A stretch of 64,000 bases of DNA from Bradyrhizobium sp. LTSP849 (lineage in GTDB: Bacteria; Pseudomonadota; Alphaproteobacteria; Rhizobiales; Xanthobacteraceae). This document shows positions 17,425 through 26,402 of this stretch, piece by piece. Both the position numbers and the translations under genes were made by a program. The stretch's first letter is position 1. Every line of letters begins with the position of its first letter. The stretch lies in NCBI RefSeq assembly GCF_000938255.1, contig NZ_JYMR01000007.1, forward strand, positions 39,216-103,215, read 5' to 3'. Under the pieces are notes generated by a model, which ran no database searches, had not been told where the DNA came from, and saw nothing but the letters and a program-made list of their open reading frames with translations.

Positions 17425-17451
17425 GTCCATACTATCAATTTTGTCCATACT
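17425..17451. promoter_or_regulatory. Direct repeat GTCCATACT x2, putative HxlR operator
   Basis: GTCCATACT occurs at 17425-17433 and 17443-17451, start-to-start 18 bases, in the divergent region between the HxlR regulator and the small enzyme gene. It is more A/T-rich than its surroundings. The spacing suits a dimeric winged-helix protein contacting the DNA on nearly one face; inference only. Confidence 0.5.
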
Positions 17452-17508
17452 TGCAGGACGGCTCCCAAGGCGCAGATGATGACGGACATGACGAACAGGG
17501 AGCGTCAC

Positions 17509-17811
17509 ATGAAGCACTTCATGATCAGATACGAATTCAAGCACGGCACGACGGAAGCCTGGCACCAGGAGATCGGCCGGTTCATCAAGGCGATCGACAA
17601 CGACCCCGAGCTCAAGGGCCGGGTCGGCTATCGCTGCCTGAAGAACCGCGACGACGGCCATTACTTCCATCTCGCCAGCGTCACCGACGATGCCGCGCAA
17701 AAAGCGCTGCAATCGCGCGACTTCTTCAAGCACTATACGGAGATGACGCGGAAGGTCGCCGGCGGCGAGGTGACGGTGACGCCGATCGAGATGATCGATC
17801 AGACGGCTTAG
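17509..17811 (+). CDS. Small dimeric alpha/beta-barrel protein, function unknown
   Basis: A 100-residue protein: MKHFMIRYEFKHGT, then an alternating pattern ending GEVTVTPIEMID, consistent with the ferredoxin-like dimeric alpha/beta-barrel superfamily that includes antibiotic-biosynthesis monooxygenases. No catalytic motif can be named. The start is ATG 17509, preceded by AGGGAGC; ATG 17488 is an in-frame alternative. It is divergent from the HxlR gene and probably its target. Confidence 0.72.
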   Translation: MKHFMIRYEFKHGTTEAWHQEIGRFIKAIDNDPELKGRVGYRCLKNRDDGHYFHLASVTDDAAQKALQSRDFFKHYTEMTRKVAGGEVTVTPIEMIDQTA

Positions 17812-17825
17812 CCACAAACTCCACT

Positions 17826-17952
17826 GTCGTCCCGGCGAAGGCCGGGATCCATACTCCGAGGAGGGAGTTTGGCGACGACTCGTCGTCCGGTACTCGTACC
17901 GACTGCAATCGATAGATTCCGCGGTATGGGTCCCGGCCTTCGCCGGGACGAC
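17826..17952. repeat. Family A inverted repeat, third copy
   Basis: GTCGTCCCGGCGAAGGCC at the left, GGCCTTCGCCGGGACGAC at the right; the internal GAGTTTGGCG and ATCGATAGATTCCGCGG segments match the copy at 14427-14553. It lies between convergent genes, two bases from the esterase stop codon. Confidence 0.9.
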
Positions 17953-17954
17953 GG

Positions 17955-19136
17955 CTACTTCATCAACCCTGCGGCCGTCAGCGCCCGCGTGATGATCTCG
18001 CCGACATCGAAGCCGCGGGCCTTCTCGCGCTTCGGCTCGGCCGGCTGCTCGGCGACCGCTGCGCGGATCGAGCGGGCGAGATGTGGTGCCGGTGAAGGTG
18101 CCGGTATCGGCGCGACGGGAGGCTTTGCCTCCGCCTTCTTCTTCGCGGCGTCCGGAATCCAGCCGGTCAGCCCGAAGAATTTCGCGATGTGATAGGACGA
18201 GGAGATGCCGGCCTCGATCAGGAACGCGCCTTCCACGCCATAGCGCTGATCGTTGTCGGCGAGGCCGAGCGGCGTGCCATGCGCCATGTCGGTGATGGCA
18301 TAGGACTCGACCAGCGTCTCGCCGTCCTTGTTCCACCAGGTCTGGCGCGGATAGCCGTCAACGTTGGTCTCCGCCATCGGCACGGCCGGCAGATCATGCA
18401 GATCGAGCCATTGCTTGACGATCTCGTTGGCATTGCCGGGATTGACGGTGCGGTCGGCGCTGCCGTGCCACACCGAGATTTTCGGCCAGGGCCCGCGATG
18501 GCTCGATGCCCGCCGCACGAAGTCGCCGAGCTCACGCTCGGGCCGCTCCGGCGAATGAAACATGCCATCCAGCGCCTCGCGCAGGTTGGACGCGATGCCA
18601 TAGGGCAGTCCGGCGATGACCGCACCGGCTGAGAAGACTTCGGGATAGGTCGCGAGCATCACCGAGGTCATGCCGCCGCCGGCGGAGAGGCCGGTGATGA
18701 AGATGCGCTTGGGATCGATGCGGTGGGTCTCGACCATATGCGCGATCATCTCGCGGATCGAACGCGGCTCGCCGCTGTCGCGCGCCGTGTCTTCCGGATT
18801 GAACCAGTTGAAGCAGGTGTTGCCGTTGTTGGCGCGCTGCTGCTCGGGCATCAACAGCGCAAAGCCGTAGTGCCGTGCGAGCGTCGACCATCCCGCGCCA
18901 AGGTCGTAGCTTGCGGCGGTCTGGCCGCAACCATGCAAGACGACGACGAGCGCGCGCGGCTTCTGCAATTGCGCCGGCGCAAACGCGAACATGCGCAGGT
19001 TGCCGGGGTTTTCGCCGAACCCCGTGACTTCTTCCAGCGGACTGGATGAATCAGCGTTCTGCCCGAAGTCGGGAAAGCGCAGACCGTCCAGCCTCGGCAG
19101 ACGTCTTAAGAGTTCGACATTTCTTGTTAACGACAC
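17955..19136 (-). CDS. Extracellular-type PHB depolymerase family esterase (LpqC-like)
   Basis: A 393-residue alpha/beta hydrolase. It shows LVVVLHGCGQTAASYDLGAGW (oxyanion region), the nucleophile serine in ITGLSAGGGMTSVMLA, the acid region VWHGSADRTVNPGN and histidine in ITDMAHGTPLG. These match the esterase PHB depolymerase family (Pfam Esterase_phd). The C-terminal 60 residues are a Pro/Ala/Lys-rich extension. The start GTG 19136 (MSLTRNVELL) is chosen because AGGAG lies six bases upstream; earlier in-frame starts lack one. No clear signal peptide, so location is uncertain. Confidence 0.82.
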   Translation of the reverse strand: MSLTRNVELLRRLPRLDGLRFPDFGQNADSSSPLEEVTGFGENPGNLRMFAFAPAQLQKPRALVVVLHGCGQTAASYDLGAGWSTLARHYGFALLMPEQQRANNGNTCFNWFNPEDTARDSGEPRSIREMIAHMVETHRIDPKRIFITGLSAGGGMTSVMLATYPEVFSAGAVIAGLPYGIASNLREALDGMFHSPERPERELGDFVRRASSHRGPWPKISVWHGSADRTVNPGNANEIVKQWLDLHDLPAVPMAETNVDGYPRQTWWNKDGETLVESYAITDMAHGTPLGLADNDQRYGVEGAFLIEAGISSSYHIAKFFGLTGWIPDAAKKKAEAKPPVAPIPAPSPAPHLARSIRAAVAEQPAEPKREKARGFDVGEIITRALTAAGLMK

Positions 19137-19265
19137 CGGCAACTCCTGGTGGGCGATTTCCAACGTCACCCAGACCAGATAGTTGCTGCACTGCAAAATA
19201 AAAAGCGTGTGTGTCGTCAATTACTGGAAATTCACGGTGAATCCGCAGGTATTAACCGCATTGCC

Positions 19266-20678
19266 TCAACTTCGTGCAGATGCGCGGCGCATCCACGCCA
19301 GAAATGCGGCGCAGATCATGATTAACGTCACAAACAGCGCAAGCGAGACGACGAAGCCTGCGCGCGCTGATTGCAGGGCTTCGACCGCAAAGAACACCGC
19401 GCCGATTGCGGCCACTCCGGCCGCATTCCCGATCTGCGCAATGGTGCCGTACATGCCTGATGCCGAGCCAGCGGCGACGGGCTTCACGCTCGAGAGCACC
19501 GCGCCGGACAGTGGCGCCATCACCATCCCCTGGCCGTAGCCGAAGATGATCATGACGAGCGCGAGTTCGATCGGCGACGGCGCATCGACTGAGAATGCAA
19601 CGAGCGCGAGCGCGGCAAGGCCCGCGATCTGCAACATGCAGCCCTCGATCAACACCCTGGTGCCGCGACGCCGCGCCCGCGCGCCGCTGTGGCGCGACGC
19701 CACCACAAAGGCGAGCGCGAGCGGAATGAAGGCCATGCCAGCCGCGAGCGGCGGGATCTTCAGGCCGCGCTGCATGAACAACGTCATCACCAGATAGAAT
19801 GAGAGATTGGCGACGAAGAAAAAGAACGCGGCGCCAAGGCCACGCAGAAAGCTTGCATCCGCCAGCAGCGTGAGATCGATCAGCGGCATGCCGCCGGCGC
19901 GCGCGACCGCATGTTCGAGCTTGAGAAATGCCGCGAGGATCGCGCCGCCGATCGCCATCACCGCCCACAGCCACGGCGCCCAGCCGACATCATGGCCGAA
20001 CAACAGCGGCCCGATCAGGCAAAGCAGCCCGGCGAACAGAACCACGCTGCCCTTGATATCGAGCCTTGTACCGGCCCGGCGTGGCACCGACGGCATGATG
20101 CGCCACGCGGCGGCTGCAATGACAAGGCCGCAGGGCACGTTGACGAAGAACACCGAGCGCCAGCCGGTGCCGGCAAGATCGATCGTCACGAGGAGACCAC
20201 CGAGCAGGAAGCCGGCAGCGCCCGCGAGCCCCAGCACGATGCCGTAGATGCCGAAGGCGCGGCTGCGCGTCTCGTCGGTGAACAGGAGATGCAGCGTCGC
20301 CAGCACCTGCGGCACCATCAGCGCGGCGGTGGCGCCCTGCGCCAGTCGCGCGATGATCAGCTCCGCGCCGGATTGCGCCAGACCGCACCACAGCGACGTC
20401 GCCGTGAAGCCAAGCACGCCGGCCAGAAACACATTTTTGGTGCCGTGGATATCGCCGAGCCGGCCGCCGGTGACGACCAGGGTGGCATAGGCGATCAGAT
20501 AGATCGCGATGACGGATTCGATCTGGGCCGGCGTCGCGTGCAGATCGACCGCGATGGTCGGGATCGCAACGTTGACCACGAAGGCATCGACGCCGAACAT
20601 GAACTGGGCGGCGACAACGATGGCGAGCACCCACCAGCGGCGGGACGAATCGATTTGCTTTGTGACTGTTTGATGCAT
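19266..20678 (-). CDS. MFS transporter, DHA2 (drug:H+ antiporter) family
   Basis: A 470-residue protein with about 14 membrane helices. VNVAIPTIAVDLHATPAQIESVIAIYLIAYA at the start and GGRLGDIHGTKNVF (motif A between helices 2 and 3) are typical of EmrB/QacA-type exporters; motif C appears as GLAGAAGFLLGGLL. It likely expels a toxic compound using the proton gradient. It is divergent from sthA, with 146 bases between starts. No EmrA-like adaptor is adjacent. Confidence 0.88.
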   Translation of the reverse strand: MHQTVTKQIDSSRRWWVLAIVVAAQFMFGVDAFVVNVAIPTIAVDLHATPAQIESVIAIYLIAYATLVVTGGRLGDIHGTKNVFLAGVLGFTATSLWCGLAQSGAELIIARLAQGATAALMVPQVLATLHLLFTDETRSRAFGIYGIVLGLAGAAGFLLGGLLVTIDLAGTGWRSVFFVNVPCGLVIAAAAWRIMPSVPRRAGTRLDIKGSVVLFAGLLCLIGPLLFGHDVGWAPWLWAVMAIGGAILAAFLKLEHAVARAGGMPLIDLTLLADASFLRGLGAAFFFFVANLSFYLVMTLFMQRGLKIPPLAAGMAFIPLALAFVVASRHSGARARRRGTRVLIEGCMLQIAGLAALALVAFSVDAPSPIELALVMIIFGYGQGMVMAPLSGAVLSSVKPVAAGSASGMYGTIAQIGNAAGVAAIGAVFFAVEALQSARAGFVVSLALFVTLIMICAAFLAWMRRASARS

Positions 20679-20824
20679 CGGCGCGCGAACCTTCGGGCAT
20701 TTATTTGCGCCCGATGCTCTCAGATCGGCGTCATTCGCGCGATTACCTCAGAGGTAGGACTTGCCGCATTGGCCCGATTGCTGCATGGGAATTCCCGCTG
20801 GTTCGCGGGTTCGGAAGTCTCCCG

Positions 20825-22216
20825 ATGTACGATTACGACATGGTGGTGATCGGTTCGGGCCCATCGGGGCGCCGGGCCGCGGTGCAATGCGCCAAACTCG
20901 GCAAGGCCGTGCTGGTGGTGGAGAAGGGCCGACGGGTCGGCGGCGTCTCCGTCCATACCGGCACGATTCCCTCAAAAACCCTGCGCGAGACCGTGCTCAA
21001 CCTCTCCGGCTGGCGCGAGCGCGGCTTTTACGGCCGCTCCTACCGGGTCAAGCAGGACATCGTGGCGAGCGATTTGATGACCCGGCTCCAGAAGACGCTC
21101 GACCATGAGGTCGAGGTCTTGGAGCATCAATTCAGCCGCAATCTGGTGCGGACCGCCAATGGCGAGGCGCGGCTGATCTCGCCGCACGAAGTCGAGATCA
21201 CCAGCGCCATCGGCGAGACCAAGGTGGTGTCATCAGCCTACATACTGATCGCCTGCGGCACGCGACCGTTCCGCCCCGACTACGTGCCGTTTGACGGGCA
21301 GACCGTGCTCGACAGCGACGAGATCATCGAGCTGCCAAAGCTGCCGCGCAGCCTGGCCGTGATCGGCGCCGGCGTGATCGGCGTCGAATATGCCACCATC
21401 TTCAGCGCGCTCGACGTGCCCGTGACCTTGATCGAGCCGCGGCCGACCTTCCTCGACTTCATCGACAAGGAATTGATCGACGAGTTCATGCACGAATTGC
21501 GCGACCGCAACGTCGCGCTGCGGCTCGGCGCCAAGGTCAACTCGATCGAGAAGACCGCGCAAGGCAGCATCGTCACAAAGCTGTCCGACGGGCGGCACGT
21601 CACGACGGAGATGCTGCTGTTTGCCGCGGGGCGTGTCGGCGCCACCGACAAGCTCAACCTCGAAGCGGCGGGCATTGCAGTGGATCATCGCGGCCGCATC
21701 AAGGTCGATCCCGTGACCTTGCAGACCAGCGTGCCGCACATCTACGCGGCCGGCGACGTGATCGGATTCCCGAGCCTTGCCTCCACCTCGATGGAGCAGG
21801 GCCGGGTCGCCGCATGCCACGCGCTCGGCATGGAGCCGATGGCGCCGCCAGAGTTCTTTCCCTATGGCATCTATTCAGTGCCCGAAATTTCGACGACCGG
21901 CTTGACCGAGGAAGAGGTGCGGACGCGCGGCATCCCCTACGAGGTCGGCATCGCGCGCTTCCGCGAGACCTCGCGCGGTCACATCATGGGGCTGAACAGC
22001 GGCATGATGAAGATGATCTTCTCGACCAAGACGCGCCGCCTGCTCGGCGTGCATATTCTGGGCGAAGGCGCCACCGAGCTGATCCATATCGGCCAGGCCG
22101 TGCTCAATCTCAAAGGCACGATCGACTATTTCATCCAGAACACGTTCAACTATCCGACGCTGGCCGAAGCGTACAAGATCGCCGGCCTCGATGCGTGGAA
22201 CAGGATGACGCGGTGA
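20825..22216 (+). CDS. sthA: Soluble pyridine nucleotide transhydrogenase
   Basis: A 463-residue FAD-dependent enzyme that equilibrates NADPH and NADH. The FAD-binding GSGPSGRRAAVQCAKLG is at the N-terminus and the NAD(P)-binding GAGVIGVEYATIF near residue 180. The segment GGVSVHTGTIPSKTLRE lacks the redox cysteine pair of lipoamide/glutathione reductases, as expected for SthA/UdhA. YAAGDVIGFPSLAS is the second FAD contact and the C-terminal dimer domain has HILGEGATELIHIG. Length is close to E. coli UdhA (466). The start is ATG 20825; upstream in-frame sequence is not conserved-looking. Confidence 0.93.
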   Translation: MYDYDMVVIGSGPSGRRAAVQCAKLGKAVLVVEKGRRVGGVSVHTGTIPSKTLRETVLNLSGWRERGFYGRSYRVKQDIVASDLMTRLQKTLDHEVEVLEHQFSRNLVRTANGEARLISPHEVEITSAIGETKVVSSAYILIACGTRPFRPDYVPFDGQTVLDSDEIIELPKLPRSLAVIGAGVIGVEYATIFSALDVPVTLIEPRPTFLDFIDKELIDEFMHELRDRNVALRLGAKVNSIEKTAQGSIVTKLSDGRHVTTEMLLFAAGRVGATDKLNLEAAGIAVDHRGRIKVDPVTLQTSVPHIYAAGDVIGFPSLASTSMEQGRVAACHALGMEPMAPPEFFPYGIYSVPEISTTGLTEEEVRTRGIPYEVGIARFRETSRGHIMGLNSGMMKMIFSTKTRRLLGVHILGEGATELIHIGQAVLNLKGTIDYFIQNTFNYPTLAEAYKIAGLDAWNRMTR

Positions 22217-22220
22217 TCTT

Positions 22221-22375
22221 CACCTCTCCCCGCGTGCGGGGAGAGGTCGGGATTCAAACGCAGTTTGAATTCCGGGTGAGCGGGAGTCTCCGCGAACTTT
22301 CTACCACCGTATTTGCTGAAGCAGCCCCTCACCCCAACCCTCTCCCCGTAAGAACGGGGAGAGGGAGAAGAAGCA
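22221..22375. repeat. Family F intergenic inverted repeat
   Basis: CACCTCTCCCCGCGTGCGGGGAGAGG at the left and CCCTCTCCCCGTAAGAACGGGGAGAGGG at the right are each hairpins and pair with each other; CCCCTCACCCC lies before the right arm. A related element is at 63233-63374. It directly follows sthA. Confidence 0.85.
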
Positions 22376-22428
22376 GCGTCGCCTCGTTCTGCACATAGCT
22401 GCATTCCGCTGCGCGGGACATCACGCGA

Positions 22429-23733
22429 TTGCCTTCGCTGTCTTCAGCACGTAGCCTCACCGCCTCAACAAACAAAAAACCAGCCGGAGAGAACGTCACG
22501 GCGCGCCTGAAATTCGGAGCTTTCCTTGCCCCGCATCATCCGATCGGGGAGCATCCGATGCTTCAGTTCCGGCGTGATCTCGACCTCGTCGAGCAGTTAG
22601 ATAGCCTCGGCTATGACGAGTTCTGGTGCGGCGAGCATCACTCGTCCGGCTGGGAGATGATCGCCTCGCCCGAGATGTTTCTGGCCGCCGCAGGCGAGCG
22701 CACCAAGCGAATCAAGCTCGGCACCGGCGTCGTGTCGCTGCCCTATCACCATCCCTACAACGTCGCGCAGCGCATGGTGCAGCTCGACCACATGACCGGC
22801 GGCCGCGCCATCTTCGGCTCCGGTCCCGGCGCGCTTGCCTCCGACGCGCACACGCTCGGCATCGACCCGATGACCCAGCGCGACCGCCAGGACGAAGCGA
22901 TCGGCGTGATCCGCCGCCTCTTCAACGGCGAGCGCGTCACCGCCAAGAGCGACTGGTTCACCATGAACGACGCGGCGCTTCAGATCCTGCCCTTGCAGGA
23001 AGAGATGCCGTTCGTCGTGGCGTCGCAGATCTCGCCCTCGGGCATGACGCTCGCCGGCAAATACGGCATCGGCATCATCTCGCTCGGTTCGATGACGACG
23101 CAGGGTCTGATGTCGCTGCAGCAGCAATGGCAGTTCGCCGAGGATGCCGCCGAGAAGCACGACACCAAGGTCGATCGCGCGAACTGGCGCGTGCTGCTGA
23201 GCTGGCATGTTGCCGAAACGCGCGAACAGGCCCGCCGCGAGGCCGGTGCAGGCCTGATGCGCTGGCACAACGAATATAATGTCGGCACGCTGCAACGGCC
23301 GGGCCTGACCGCATTCGACTCGCCCGACGAGGCCGTGGACAAGACCGCTTTCGTCGACGGCGCGGCCTCCGTCATCGGCACGCCCGACGATCTCGTCAAA
23401 ATGATCAAGAAGGTGATGCAGGTGTCGGGCGGCGTCGGCGCGGTGATCGGTTTCGTGCACGACTGGGCCAATCCGGAAGCCACGCGCCGGAGCTGGGACA
23501 TGGTCGCGCGCTATGTCGTGCCCGAGATCAACGGCTACATCGACGCACTTCGCAAGTCGCAAAAATTCGTGATCGAGAACCGCGCGATCTTCGAGCGCGC
23601 GGGACAAGCCGTGATGGCCAAGATCATGGAGAACGACAAGGCCGCCGAGGCGCTGAAGGTGACCGGCCCCGGCCGCGTCGCGATTCCGGCCGTGAACGCA
23701 CCGGATTTGCAGAAGGAAGCGGCGAAGCGGTAG
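22429..23733 (+). CDS. LLM class flavin-dependent oxidoreductase
   Basis: A luciferase-like TIM-barrel monooxygenase of about 410-434 residues that would use reduced FMN and oxygen. The conserved core starts RLKFGAFLAPHHPIGEHP and continues DEFWCGEHHSSGWEMIASPEMFLAA, KLGTGVVSLPYHHPYNVAQR and GRAIFGSGPGAL. The sequence resembles limonene-monooxygenase-like LLM proteins. Odd point: the conserved N-terminus is not preceded by ATG or GTG in frame. The nearest upstream start is TTG 22429, and the next ATG (22558) would delete the first beta-strand. Confidence 0.83.
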   Translation: MPSLSSARSLTASTNKKPAGENVTARLKFGAFLAPHHPIGEHPMLQFRRDLDLVEQLDSLGYDEFWCGEHHSSGWEMIASPEMFLAAAGERTKRIKLGTGVVSLPYHHPYNVAQRMVQLDHMTGGRAIFGSGPGALASDAHTLGIDPMTQRDRQDEAIGVIRRLFNGERVTAKSDWFTMNDAALQILPLQEEMPFVVASQISPSGMTLAGKYGIGIISLGSMTTQGLMSLQQQWQFAEDAAEKHDTKVDRANWRVLLSWHVAETREQARREAGAGLMRWHNEYNVGTLQRPGLTAFDSPDEAVDKTAFVDGAASVIGTPDDLVKMIKKVMQVSGGVGAVIGFVHDWANPEATRRSWDMVARYVVPEINGYIDALRKSQKFVIENRAIFERAGQAVMAKIMENDKAAEALKVTGPGRVAIPAVNAPDLQKEAAKR

Positions 23734-23876
23734 GCCTCGTCGTCGCTACAGTTGTAACCACGATCACAAGCAAGAGATATCGGCCTGTGCTATGCTGACC
23801 ACGTCAGCCTGGCGCGGGCCGCAATAGTGCCGCGGTCGCCTGATTTCTGTTCGGTCAGCCAACCGGAGCAATCGTG

Positions 23877-25253
23877 ATGTCGATGCAGAATGTGGCCGCG
23901 CCTGCGCTCAGCTTCACCGCGCCCAAGCGCAACGAGCTGACGCATATTCCGGGCGATGAAGGCTGGCCGATCATCGGCAAGACCTTTCAGGTGCTGGCTG
24001 ACCCCAAAGGGCATATCGAGGCGAATGGCGCCAAATACGGCCCGGTCTACCGCACCCATTTTTTCGGCGAGACCAATGTAGTGCTGCTCGGGCCTGAGGC
24101 CAATGAGCTCGTGCTGTTCGACCAGCAGAAGCTGTTTTCCTCGACCCACGGCTGGAACAAGGTGCTCGGCCTGCTGTTTCCGCGCGGCTTGATGTTGCTC
24201 GATTTCGACGAGCACCGGCTGCACCGCAAGGCACTCTCGGTCGCGTTCAAATCCGGACCGATGAAGTCCTATCTCACCGATCTCGACCGCGGCATCGCGG
24301 CACGAGTCGCGCAGTGGAAGGTGAAGCCCGGCACGATGCAACTCTATCCGGCGATGAAGCAGCTCACGCTCGACCTCGCCGCGACGTCCTTCCTCGGTAC
24401 CGAGATCGGGCCGGAGGTTGACGACATCAACCGCGCCTTCGTCGACATGGTCGCGGCCGCCGTTGCCCCGATCCGCCGTCCCCTGCCCGGCACTCAGATG
24501 GCGCGCGGCGTGAAGGGACGCAAGCGCATCGTTGCCTATTTCCGCGAGCAGATCCCGCTGCGACGCGGCAATCATGGCGGCGATGATCTGTTCTCGCATC
24601 TCTGCCGCGCCACCCATGAGGACGGCGCGCTGCTCTCCGAGCAGGACATTATCGACCACATGAGTTTTCTGATGATGGCGGCGCATGACACGCTGACCTC
24701 GTCGCTGACATCCTTCATCGGCGAGCTTGCTGCGAATCCGGATTGGCAGAGCAAGCTGCGCGACGAGGTTCTCGCGCTCGGGCTGGCTGCGGATGCGCCG
24801 ACCAGCTTCGATGATCTCGAAAAAATGCCGCTGTCGGAGATGGCATTCAAGGAGGCGCTCCGGATCAAGCCGCCGGTGCCGTCGATGCCGCGCCGCGCGA
24901 TGCGCGATTTCAGCTTCAAGGGATTTACGATTCCCGCCGGCACCGCGATCGGCGTCAATCCGCTCTATACCCACCACATGAAGGACATCTGGCCGGAGCC
25001 CGACCGCTTCGATCCCTTGCGCTTCACCGAAGAAGCGCAGCGCAACCGCCACCGCTTCGCCTGGGTGCCGTTCGGCGGCGGCGCGCATATGTGCCTCGGC
25101 CTGCACTTCGCCTACATGCAGGCAAAATGCTTCGCGCGGCACTTCTTGCAGAACATCGAGGTGTCGCTCGAGCCCGGCTACAAGCCGGACTGGCAGATGT
25201 GGCCGATCCCGAAGCCGCGGGATGGGCTGCGGGTGACGGTGATGGCGGTGTGA
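23877..25253 (+). CDS. Cytochrome P450
   Basis: A 458-residue soluble P450. The haem-binding loop FVPFGGGAHMCLG-type sequence (WVPFGGGAHMCLGLHFAYMQ) places the cysteine ligand near residue 405. The I-helix reads MMAAHDTLTSSL, the K-helix EALR, and PDRFDPLRF is the PERF region. The N-terminus, with HIPGDEGWPIIGKTFQVLADP, looks like CYP-type enzymes with a proline-rich entry, and no membrane anchor is present. It needs an external redox partner; none is adjacent. The ATG at 23877 follows GGAG. The substrate is unknown. Confidence 0.92.
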   Translation: MSMQNVAAPALSFTAPKRNELTHIPGDEGWPIIGKTFQVLADPKGHIEANGAKYGPVYRTHFFGETNVVLLGPEANELVLFDQQKLFSSTHGWNKVLGLLFPRGLMLLDFDEHRLHRKALSVAFKSGPMKSYLTDLDRGIAARVAQWKVKPGTMQLYPAMKQLTLDLAATSFLGTEIGPEVDDINRAFVDMVAAAVAPIRRPLPGTQMARGVKGRKRIVAYFREQIPLRRGNHGGDDLFSHLCRATHEDGALLSEQDIIDHMSFLMMAAHDTLTSSLTSFIGELAANPDWQSKLRDEVLALGLAADAPTSFDDLEKMPLSEMAFKEALRIKPPVPSMPRRAMRDFSFKGFTIPAGTAIGVNPLYTHHMKDIWPEPDRFDPLRFTEEAQRNRHRFAWVPFGGGAHMCLGLHFAYMQAKCFARHFLQNIEVSLEPGYKPDWQMWPIPKPRDGLRVTVMAV

Positions 25254-25263
25254 ATGACGCTCT

Positions 25264-25353
25264 CGTAGGGCGGGCAAAGGCGCACTTGCGCCGTGCCCAC
25301 CATTTTTCGTGGATAGAAAGTTGGTGGGCACGCTTCGCTTTGCCCACCCTACG
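25264..25353. repeat. Family B intergenic inverted repeat
   Basis: CGTAGGGCGGGCAAAGGCGC at the left pairs with GCTTTGCCCACCCTACG at the right, with inner CGTGCCCACCA and TGGTGGGCACG. It lies between the convergent P450 and SDR genes. Confidence 0.87.
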
Positions 25354-25368
25354 ACACTGTCCCCGCCG

Positions 25369-26208
25369 CTACGCCCCCTGATCGAACGCCTTGCGCAGCG
25401 CCACATAGCCCTGCTGCTGCTGGCTCCAGTTGCGGCCGCCGGTGATGGCACCGTCGATCACGAGGTCGTGGCCGTTGATGAAGCTGGATTCGTCGCTCGC
25501 CAGGAACACCGCGGCGTGAGCGATATCGTCGGGAAGACCTGCGCGTGGAATCGGCTGCGCGGTCTTGTAGACCTCGCGCATCACGGCTGGCGTCTTTTCC
25601 GCAGCCTCGGTCGAGAGGCCCAGCGCCTTGCCAAAGATGCCGGTCGCGATCGCGCCGGGCGAGATCGAGTTGACGCGCACATTGGACTCGCCGAGCTCCA
25701 TCGCCACACATTTGGTGAGATGGATCACCGCCGCTTTCGCCGCGCCATAGACCATCGAGGATGAGAAGCCGGCGAGACGGCCAGCGATGCTGCCATTGTT
25801 GATGATGCTGCCAAACCCCTGCTTCTTCATGGTGGGCGCAGCGTGCTTCATGCCGAGCATGACGCTGCGCACCAGCGTCGCCATGGCGGCGTCGAAGCGC
25901 TCGACCTCGAGGCCTTCGATCCCGCCAGTCTGGGCCGGGCCGCCGGCATTGTTGAAGAGGCAATCGATCCTGCCGAATTTTTCGACCGCGAGCGCGATCA
26001 GCGCCTGCATCTGCGCTTCGACGGTCACATCCGTCTGGCGGAAAACGCAGGCATCGCCGAGCTGCTTCGCCAGCGCCTCGCCTTCCGGTATACGCCGCCC
26101 CGCGATCACAATTTTGGCACCTTCGGCAACGAAGACTTCTGCGGTGCGCAATCCGATCCCGCTCGTCGCACCCGTGATCACCGCAACCTTGCCGTCCAGC
26201 CTGCCCAT
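25369..26208 (-). CDS. SDR family NAD(P)-dependent oxidoreductase
   Basis: A 279-residue classical short-chain dehydrogenase. The cofactor motif TGATSGIG is at residues 13-20, NNAG near 94, the catalytic serine in NGSIAGRLAG and the YxxxK pair in MVYGAAKAAV near 165. GRR after the second strand suggests NADP preference. The extended C-terminus (NWSQQQQGYVALRKAF) is less usual. It is divergent from the histidine kinase gene at 26403. The substrate cannot be told. Confidence 0.9.
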   Translation of the reverse strand: MGRLDGKVAVITGATSGIGLRTAEVFVAEGAKIVIAGRRIPEGEALAKQLGDACVFRQTDVTVEAQMQALIALAVEKFGRIDCLFNNAGGPAQTGGIEGLEVERFDAAMATLVRSVMLGMKHAAPTMKKQGFGSIINNGSIAGRLAGFSSSMVYGAAKAAVIHLTKCVAMELGESNVRVNSISPGAIATGIFGKALGLSTEAAEKTPAVMREVYKTAQPIPRAGLPDDIAHAAVFLASDESSFINGHDLVIDGAITGGRNWSQQQQGYVALRKAFDQGA

Positions 26209-26402
26209 GGAATGTCCCTGTTTTTGAACGATTTGATATCAAATGGCGGGCGCCGATCGATGACGTCGCCGCAACAGTCGGCACCGCGACGGTCACTATT
26301 CCTGCCGGCACGCGACAAGGCAAGCTTTGCTTGTGCGGGCGGCATGCGTAACATCTTCACCTGCCACTCGATTTTCGAACGCACATTGCAACTGGGCTAC
26401 GC

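Noticed and set aside
12487..17952. CRISPR-like recurrence of the family A arms
   Set aside because: Arms are inverted, spaced by kilobases and tied to intergenic gaps; no regular direct repeat-spacer array and no cas genes.
23790..25451. Long open frame opposite the cytochrome P450 gene
   Set aside because: Antisense shadow; the sense strand encodes a P450 with haem-binding cysteine, I-helix and ExxR.
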